DNA from: Amphibalanus amphitrite
Taxonomy: Eukaryota > Arthropoda > Thecostraca > Balanomorpha > Balanidae
Assembly: GCF_019059575.1 (NCBI RefSeq)
Contig: NW_024881598.1
Location: forward strand, 558,001 to 622,000
Length of the DNA stretch: 64,000 bases
Reading direction: 5' to 3'
Positions 58,336-64,000 of the stretch are shown in pieces; position 1 is the first letter of the stretch, and the number at the start of each line of letters is the position of its first letter. A model generated the notes under the pieces. It saw only the letters and a list, made by a program, of their open reading frames with translations, did not search any database and was not told the DNA's origin. A program made the translations under genes and the position numbers.

Positions 58336-59524
58336 TTAACCCGCGCATGACTGGGGGAGGGGGGGGGGGGGCTCAACAGAGCCTCCCCTCCCGTTTTTCA
58401 GCAATATCTTACCGTTTGACGGATCAACACGAAACTTGCGGTACCCTCAGCGGCATCAATTTGACACCTTGTGTTAAAATTTCAACTTTCTAGCTACCAT
58501 AGTTTGGCCGGAATGACGTCAAAGTGACGTCATGTCGGCCGATTTTGATGCAAGATATTGAATTACGGCAAACGCTCTCAAGAGCTCAGTTTTGAATCTA
58601 GATCCGTTTTCTTTGCACGAGTGGACTACAAAAGACACGTAGCTATCAAACTGCTATCTCGAATTATCAAAATTTGAAAATTTTGAAAATATATATTTAC
58701 AATTACAAAAAAAATATATTTTTGATGTTTTCAAAAAGTTTTTGACTTTTCGCAAATACCGGAATATATGTGATAGAACACACTCTGATGAACTACACTA
58801 GCATGTTTTAGTCCAATATCTTCAAAAATAGCCAAGGTACTCGCATTATTGTCAAAATTTTACAATTATATATTTTTCAAATCCATTTTTCAGTACGTTT
58901 TTGACGTCGTACAGCATTATAAATGGCACCATCGTGTTCCTGAGCTCAAACTGCATCTGATAGGCACCTTTTTTGTTGAAAAATTTCGTTTTTAAATTTG
59001 ACCTTTTCTGACCTGAAAGTGACCTGACCTCCGGTAAATTCAGCTGACAATGACCTCAAATGACACAGACGACACTATTTTCGAAATCTACGAGTAAGAT
59101 GGACCATAAAACATGCGTCACGTGACCGATACATGATATACAATTTTCGTGACCTAGGGTGACCTGGCCTTGACCTTAAAAATTCGAAGTAAAAGTTCGT
59201 TACCCTCAGGGTATCTAAGGCATCTATCAAGCAGTGCGTAGACCAAAAATGAGCCTGATCGGACCGGCGGTCAGAGCCTAAATTGTGAACTAGAAAAAAT
59301 GTCGATAATTTTTAATTTGACCTGACCTGTGACGTCATCGGTGACCTCGAGATAAATGAAAATAGGTTTCGCTTGACAGTTTTTCCAGGGCTATCAGACG
59401 CCGTTTGAATTTTGACGATCGGCCCAGTAGTTTCGGAGATAGGAGGTGGGGCTGTGGAGAGCCCCCCCCCCCCCCCCCCCAGTCACTTGTGTTATGGAAA
59501 ATACTCCAGTCATGCGCGGGTTAA
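58336..59524 (+). mobile_element. TTAA element, subfamily B, intact (1189 bp)
   Basis: TTAACCCGCGCATGACTGGG on the left. On the right the module ATGACTGG / GTGACTGG occurs twice, 27 bp apart. Two TGACGTCA sites near 58513 and 58524 (each within 1-2 bases of the consensus spacing seen at 20847/20858) and one near 59331. Provides the empty site for the 20972-22093 insertion. Confidence 0.93.
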
Positions 59525-59529
59525 CAAGT

Positions 59530-60345
59530 TCTTTTGGTTCATAGATAGTCAACGATAGATCAAAACGATGACCAAAGGCACCAAGCCACATACTTTCGCT
59601 TAATGCATTGCGACCACCGTCTGCGCGGACGACGGACTCGACGCGGGGCGGAAGTGCCTGCGGATTTTTACGATGTAGGACATTTCCAGGTCCTCCCATA
59701 GCTGTCATGATGGGAGTCTTCAGCGGCAAAGAGTCCAGGTTGGGATGAGAGGCGGCCTATAGCTTATTATGCAAAGCGTGTCGCATGCTTGAGCGGGAGA
59801 GAATAAGCTAGTAAAATTAGGAGAATAAAGTGGACTCATCTCATTTCGCCACGGTGATCTGGCCCGCTGAGCTCCTGTCAGTTTGGCTTGGACGACAGCG
59901 ACGTTTTTGAAGGGCGCTCTGTGCTGTTGAAATGTGAAGTGACCCTTAGGGCAAGTCGTCTTGACCCCCGGGTTGGTGTGCCTGTCCAGGATCCCCTCGT
60001 GGACCAGCCTGTTATTCATTTATTCGACATTGATGAAGATGAGGGAACTTTTTGTCGATCAGACCCCAGGATTTTCTTCGATTACCGCTGAACTGCTGCT
60101 AGGTTCTCGGCAGTTTTGCCATACGGCAGTCATGTCTAGCTGGCAGACAGAGTCTGAGTGACATCTCCATGGATCCGAGAAGCTGCGAAAGGTGAAACCT
60201 GCCGTGGAGCACTGGCAGTCCTGCTTTCAAGGCAATAGACACCTGTTCTTTGGAAGTGGTCCTTAGCAGACTACGCATAGGGCATACGTATGCAAGCATG
60301 GTCATCTCCTCTGTGGAGATGATCAACCAACATGTAGGCATTGTG
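59530..60345 (-). pseudogene. Degenerate mariner-like transposase
   Basis: Minus-strand fragments in several frames: NPGVWSDKKFPHLHQCRINE, VHEGILDRHTNPGVK, GHFTFQQHRAP (from a GxxxFQQDxAP-type catalytic motif whose Asp is lost) and near the C-terminus WEDLEMSYIVK with RVESVVRADGGRNAL. Pattern and order fit a Tc1/mariner DDE transposase. Many frameshifts and stops; a dead copy. Confidence 0.6.
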
Positions 60346-60354
60346 CCGTGCCGC

Positions 60355-60690
60355 TCACAGTCACTCGCATTCTCTTAAGTTGCTCGCACCTCGAACCAAA
60401 TCGGACACGCTACCTCGACCGCATTGCCCCAAGCACCACCATCCGCCACCTGTTGGGTGACGACTCACCCTGGGTTTCATCCGGCAGCATCTTCTCTTAC
60501 ATTTAGTCCATCAGTTTTCCTGTGGTATACTCGTAATGCCCGTATAAAGCACCTCATCTAGCTCTAGCCTTTTTAGTCCGTCAGTTCTCTGTTGCTTTAC
60601 CAGTACAACGTTATGGGCACAAACAGACCGCCGCAGTTAGTCGCCGCGCCCTAAAGCCCTCATAAACCAACAAACATACAGCTGGGGTCG
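60355..60690 (+). pseudogene. LINE 3' end fragment (RNase H-type tail)
   Basis: In one frame, RYLDRIAPSTTIRHLLGDDS-PWVSSGSIFSYI resembles the segment after the RNase H domain in R1/jockey-like LINEs. The UTR ends with 'ccctcataaaccaacaaaca', a common tail type. Confidence 0.5.
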
Positions 60691-61539
60691 TACCGGTCTG
60701 ATTACAGGGTGTCATGGAAAAAAACTGCCTATTTTATTTTTTACATAGATAAAAAGTAACCACAGTAGATGATTCGACCAAACACCAAATTACATCCGGA
60801 TCGATGCTATTTTATTGCAAGTGACCTTGTTTTACACAAGTGCTACCCGACTCGAGCTACAGCACGTGTTCGAAATGTCCGCCGTTCCGCTCCAGGCACA
60901 GTGGTGCTCTCTTCTTCAGGTTCTCCAGAACAGAGCGACAGAACAGAGCCTTGACTGCCGGATCTGTCGTCGTACCTCCGACTTCAGGTCTGGGATGGTC
61001 CTTGGTGCCGATTGGTAGACACGAGACTTGATACGACCCCAAAGGAAATAGTCCAGTGGGGTCAGACAGGGGAGCTGGCGGGCCACGCTGTGGGAGCCCC
61101 GACGGAGATCAAACGGGTACCGAAACGCTCGCGCAGCCACGTCCGGTTCTCTCCCGCTCGGTGAGGTGTCTTGTTGGAAGCAGATTCCATCAGTCTTTCC
61201 TTGCAGTCTCTTCCGAAGCACCGCATCGAACCTTTTTTCAACACGGAGCTGTATCGGTCGGCGCTGACTGTCGGAGCTCTCCCAGCAGAGTCCTCGAACC
61301 AAAACGGTCCGATGATGCCCTCGCTGCTGATCGCACACCAGGCTGTGCACTTCGCTGCATGGCTGACCCTTTGATGGACGACACCAGGCTGCGACTGGGA
61401 CCAAACGCGACTGTTTTGACGCTTTGGTTCTCTTTGAAGGCAAAAATGGGCCTCATCACTGAATCAGATTTGGTCCATGAATGGCGGATTCTGGTCGCAT
61501 TGTATTCAAGGTATTCAAGAATCAAGGTATTCAAGGTAT

Positions 61540-61975
61540 ATTCGAAGGTCGTTCCACAAGTGGCTCTTAGGGCCCAGTCAATACAAATTCAATGTATGAC
61601 TGTAGATTGTAGAAACACATTAAAAGGAAATAGACCCAATACATGTCAAATCAGGCATTAAAATGGCCGCACAAGGAGCGCCTAGTCGCGCATGAGGTCA
61701 CATTTCGTGGAAGTTCATTCCACGATACCGCGTCCCTGTATGGGAAGAGCCGCCTCGCCATGGTGAGCCGGTAGCGAGGCAGCTCCAGTACCGACACCCC
61801 CGCGGCAGCGCTGCGCGACTCGCGCCCTGATACGGCGGCACGAGGGCGAAACATCGCACGCAGGGGGCCGGGCGCGGAAACAACGTGGAGAGCGCGATAT
61901 ACGTTCAGCGTGTCACGACGAGCGACCATTTCCCGAATGTCCGGCCAGCCGAGCGCGGCGAGAGCGGGCATAACA
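61540..61975 (-). pseudogene. LINE C-terminal fragment inserted in the mariner
   Basis: The minus frame from 61971 reads LGWPDIREMVARRDTLNVYR, AMFRPRAAVSGRESR, LELPRYRLTMARRLFPYRDA, VSWNELPRNVTSCATRRSL and stop near 61651. This is the standard closing segment of LINE ORF2. Downstream (61505-61550) is a (GAATACCTT)n-type tail. The direction and tail suggest insertion into the mariner gene. Confidence 0.75.
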
Positions 61976-62141
61976 TGGTCGGGGCTAACAAGGCATTGTC
62001 TAAAAAAAAAAAAAAACTAAGCGCGAAAAGTCATTCTGGCCTGCCAGTCCCGTTCACTGAGCTGCCGATGGACCGCAATCCTGTAGGGGGTCAGTCCAGG
62101 TCATGTCCTGTCCAGTCATGTACTATGCCAATAAACTCTGT

Positions 62142-62146
<5 letters not shown>

Positions 62147-62212
<66 letters not shown>
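62147..62212. repeat. (TG)n microsatellite
   Basis: About 66 bp of TG/CA inside the split mariner. It generates false Cys-Val and His-Thr polymers. Confidence 0.97.
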
Positions 62213-62217
<5 letters not shown>

Positions 62218-62410
62218 CATCCCTCAGCGTCCTGTGGGCGGTAAACGGACTGCGGCCGGCCTCCTGCGCCACCTTCCTCCGACTGGACTTCCTTGGGTCA
62301 CTGGTGATGATCTCCTTCACCCTCTTCGCCGCGTCAGCCGAACACTCGGAGCGTTTTCTCCCACTTCTGCCACGGTTTCTGTTGGCAAGGAACCCATGCA
62401 CAGTGGGGAT

Positions 62411-62639
62411 TTTTCCGATCTAGCGCGTCTTTATTCCAAAAATCTTTTTTGGGTTTTTGCTGATTTTTTTTTGTGTTAGTGGGGCTAAGAAATGTCTGAA
62501 TTTTCTTATATGACATAGTTTTATCTGTATGTTCACAGCAACACTACGAAAAATGCCCCCAAAGCTCACACTCATGCGTGATTACTCAATGGGCTCAGTA
62601 ATGCCCGAAAGTATAACTCAATTTCATTGTCCTGTCCTG
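62411..62639. other. Unassigned sequence right of the mariner
   Basis: T-rich, no clear inverted end for the mariner and no other feature. Confidence 0.4.
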
Positions 62640-63302
62640 TTGGTTTTGTTTATTATTGTTTATTAATTATCCAGGTAGCCACAGACAAACGCCCATTTAC
62701 GGCTCCAGTCAGGTCAGTGTAACACATACAAATAACAACACAAAAACACAAAAACTAAAACAAAACGTACAGTAAGCGAACAAATATAAAGTGATCGCAC
62801 AAACGCTCAGTCATACAGCAGTCAGAGACAACACTCAGACGTTGTAGGGACTGAGATTGTTGGAGTACTCCCAGGCATCGCGTCCGAATGACCTGCCATG
62901 GAAAATATCTGCGGCTTGCACGTGCTGTAGCAGCAGATTGCATGAGCGATAGAGACGTGCAATGAAACTGCTTTTTACTGCGTTTACCCTAGCGAAAGGC
63001 TCATGCAGTAGACCAGTGTGTCTAATTGACCATCTCCCGGGGACTGCCAGACCGAACATAGCCACTAACTGGTCACAGTCGATGCGATGATTGAGTACAT
63101 TGTACACGAACATTAGATCAGAATGGGCAAAACGACCCTTGATGGACATGGTGTTAAAATGCTGCAGCAGACTAACATATTCCAGTGAAGGACAGTTTGA
63201 GCGGATCTTTGCCGCAAGCCACATGAGAAAGTGATGCTGCAGTCGTTCTAGCCTAGCCAGGCGGCTAACGGCAGCTCCGCTCCAGATTACGCTGGCGTAC
63301 CA
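62640..63302 (-). pseudogene. LINE ORF2 C-terminal fragment with 3' tail
   Basis: A continuous minus-strand frame from 63302 to the stop at 62835: YASVIWSGAAVSRLARLERL, QHHFLMWLAAK, DLMFVYNVLNHRIDCDQLVA, VPGRWSIRHTGLLHEPFARV. These motifs characterise the C-terminus of many non-LTR reverse transcriptases. The 3' tail (AATAAACAATAATAAACAAA-like) lies near 62640-62665. 5'-truncated, no frameshift in this part, so probably a young copy. 63303-63559 is unassigned. Confidence 0.8.
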
Positions 63303-63559
63303 GTTGGGGAAACTGTGGTCAAATCTTCCATTTTTTTGGGAAGCCTTCCATTTTTTGGAGGATTTTCCATATATGGGTACTTATCTTCCAAAAATGGGTA
63401 CGCTAATGACGCAATCGTACCCAAATATAGAAAATGTTGCGCATATGTTGGGACTTACGATTTCCGCCGAACTTGAAGCAAATGCAACTATCGCCCCTGG
63501 TCGCTTTCAATTCGCCATAGTGAAGTGTCCATAATCTAGCGTGGATAGCATTTTTGGTC

Positions 63560-63893
63560 TACGCACTCCTCGATAGATGCCTTAGATACCCTGAGGGTAA
63601 CGAACTTTTACTTCGAATTTTTAAGGTCAAGGCCAGGTCACCCTAGGTCACGAAAATTGTATATCATGTATCGGTCACGTGACGCATGTTTTATGGTCCA
63701 TTTTACTCATAGATTTCGAAAATAGTGTCGTCTGTGTCATTTGAGGTCATTGTCAGCTGAATTTACCGGAGGTCAGGTCACTTTCAGATCAGAAAAGGTC
63801 AAATTTAAAAACGAAATTTTTCAACAAAAATTATAAATGGCACCATCGTGTTCCTGAGCTCAAATTGCATCTGATGGGCACCTTTTTGTCCTT
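63560..63893 (-). mobile_element. TTAA element, subfamily B, internal fragment
   Basis: Reverse complement of about 58930-59240 with few differences ('gataccctgagggtaacgaa' to 'ggcaccttttt'). Both ends missing. Confidence 0.8.
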
Positions 63894-63894
63894 G

Positions 63895-64000
63895 AAGAAG
63901 CTGGACGGCCATTCCTGCCGCCAGCGGTGGGAGGCGCCGCGTGCGACGGCCTCCGTTAGCGTCCTCACGTCTGTTGCTGCTGCCTCCTGGGGTAGGCCGG
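63895..64000 (-). pseudogene. Possible retroelement ORF fragment at the right edge
   Basis: An uninterrupted minus-strand frame, EAAATDVRTLTEAVARGASH then RWRQEWPSSFFK, looks like LINE coding sequence downstream of the reverse transcriptase. Too short to classify; it could also belong to an unknown gene. Confidence 0.35.

Larger units (their letters stand above)
60698..62410 (-). pseudogene. Mariner-like transposon split by LINE sequence and microsatellite
   Basis: Minus-strand transposase pieces. At 62401-62235 is an N-terminal helix-turn-helix stretch (RSGRKRSECSADAAKRVKEI, RKVAQEAGRSPFTAHRTLRD). At about 61530-60857 are FSDEAHFCLQ, WCAISSEGIIGPFWFEDSAG, WLRERFGTRLISVG, LTPLDYFLWGRIKSRVY and the typical terminus RNGGHFEHVL-stop. 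These occur in three frames, so frameshifts are present. 'acagggtgtcatggaaaaaa' near 60703 looks like the mariner inverted end. LINE-derived sequence and (TG)n occupy 61540-62234. Confidence 0.8.

Noticed and set aside
62103-62479. Cys-Val-rich frames across 62147-62212
   Set aside because: Direct translation of the (TG)n microsatellite.

Overview
This window looks like nuclear DNA of an animal, most likely an arthropod. I lean towards a crustacean, but the sequence alone does not prove it. The evidence is a spliced kinase gene with GT-AG introns and GC-rich codon third positions, set in a dense field of satellite, MITEs, LINE, Penelope-like, mariner and Helitron-like repeats. I see no bacterial features, no rRNA and no convincing functional tRNA.

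Layout. 1-12119 is a 286-bp tandem satellite. It switches strand once near 1838 and has a higher-order repeat of 8 or 9 monomers. 12367-18838 is a large foldback (inverted-repeat) element with outer arms made of a short TTCGTC-type array; a TTAA-flanked element, an hAT-like element and a SINE-like segment are nested in it. 18950-30705 holds LINE and Penelope-like (PLE) remnants interrupted by several classes of MITE. From 30743 to beyond 57675 lie seven coding exons (312 codons, + strand) of a germinal-centre-kinase family MAP4K of the MAP4K3/MAP4K5 (Drosophila happyhour) type. They encode the complete kinase domain; the linker and CNH domain must lie past the right edge. Introns 1 and 2 are about 10 kb each and filled with mobile elements, including a five-unit Helitron-like tandem array (32951-35174). 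57676-64000 holds mariner and LINE wreckage.

The most unusual content is a superfamily of TTAA-flanked non-autonomous elements (about 15 recognisable copies, at least 8 subfamilies; unnested copies mostly 0.6-1.2 kb). All share one architecture although their sequences differ. One end carries a single terminal module. The other end carries the same module twice, spaced 27 bp apart in every subfamily (31 bp in one copy with a 4-bp insertion). Next inside lies a G-run/C-run palindrome specific to the subfamily. The interiors are packed with TGACCT/AGGTCA and TGACGTCA motifs. Several insertions are dated by nesting and confirmed by empty sites in paralogous copies within the window.

The kinase is the only gene I call with confidence. 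A frameshifted GC-rich segment at 32276-32655 resembles the N-terminal part of a DDX51-type RNA helicase. All coordinates come from reading the sequence by eye; element ends without a clear target-site duplication are approximate.
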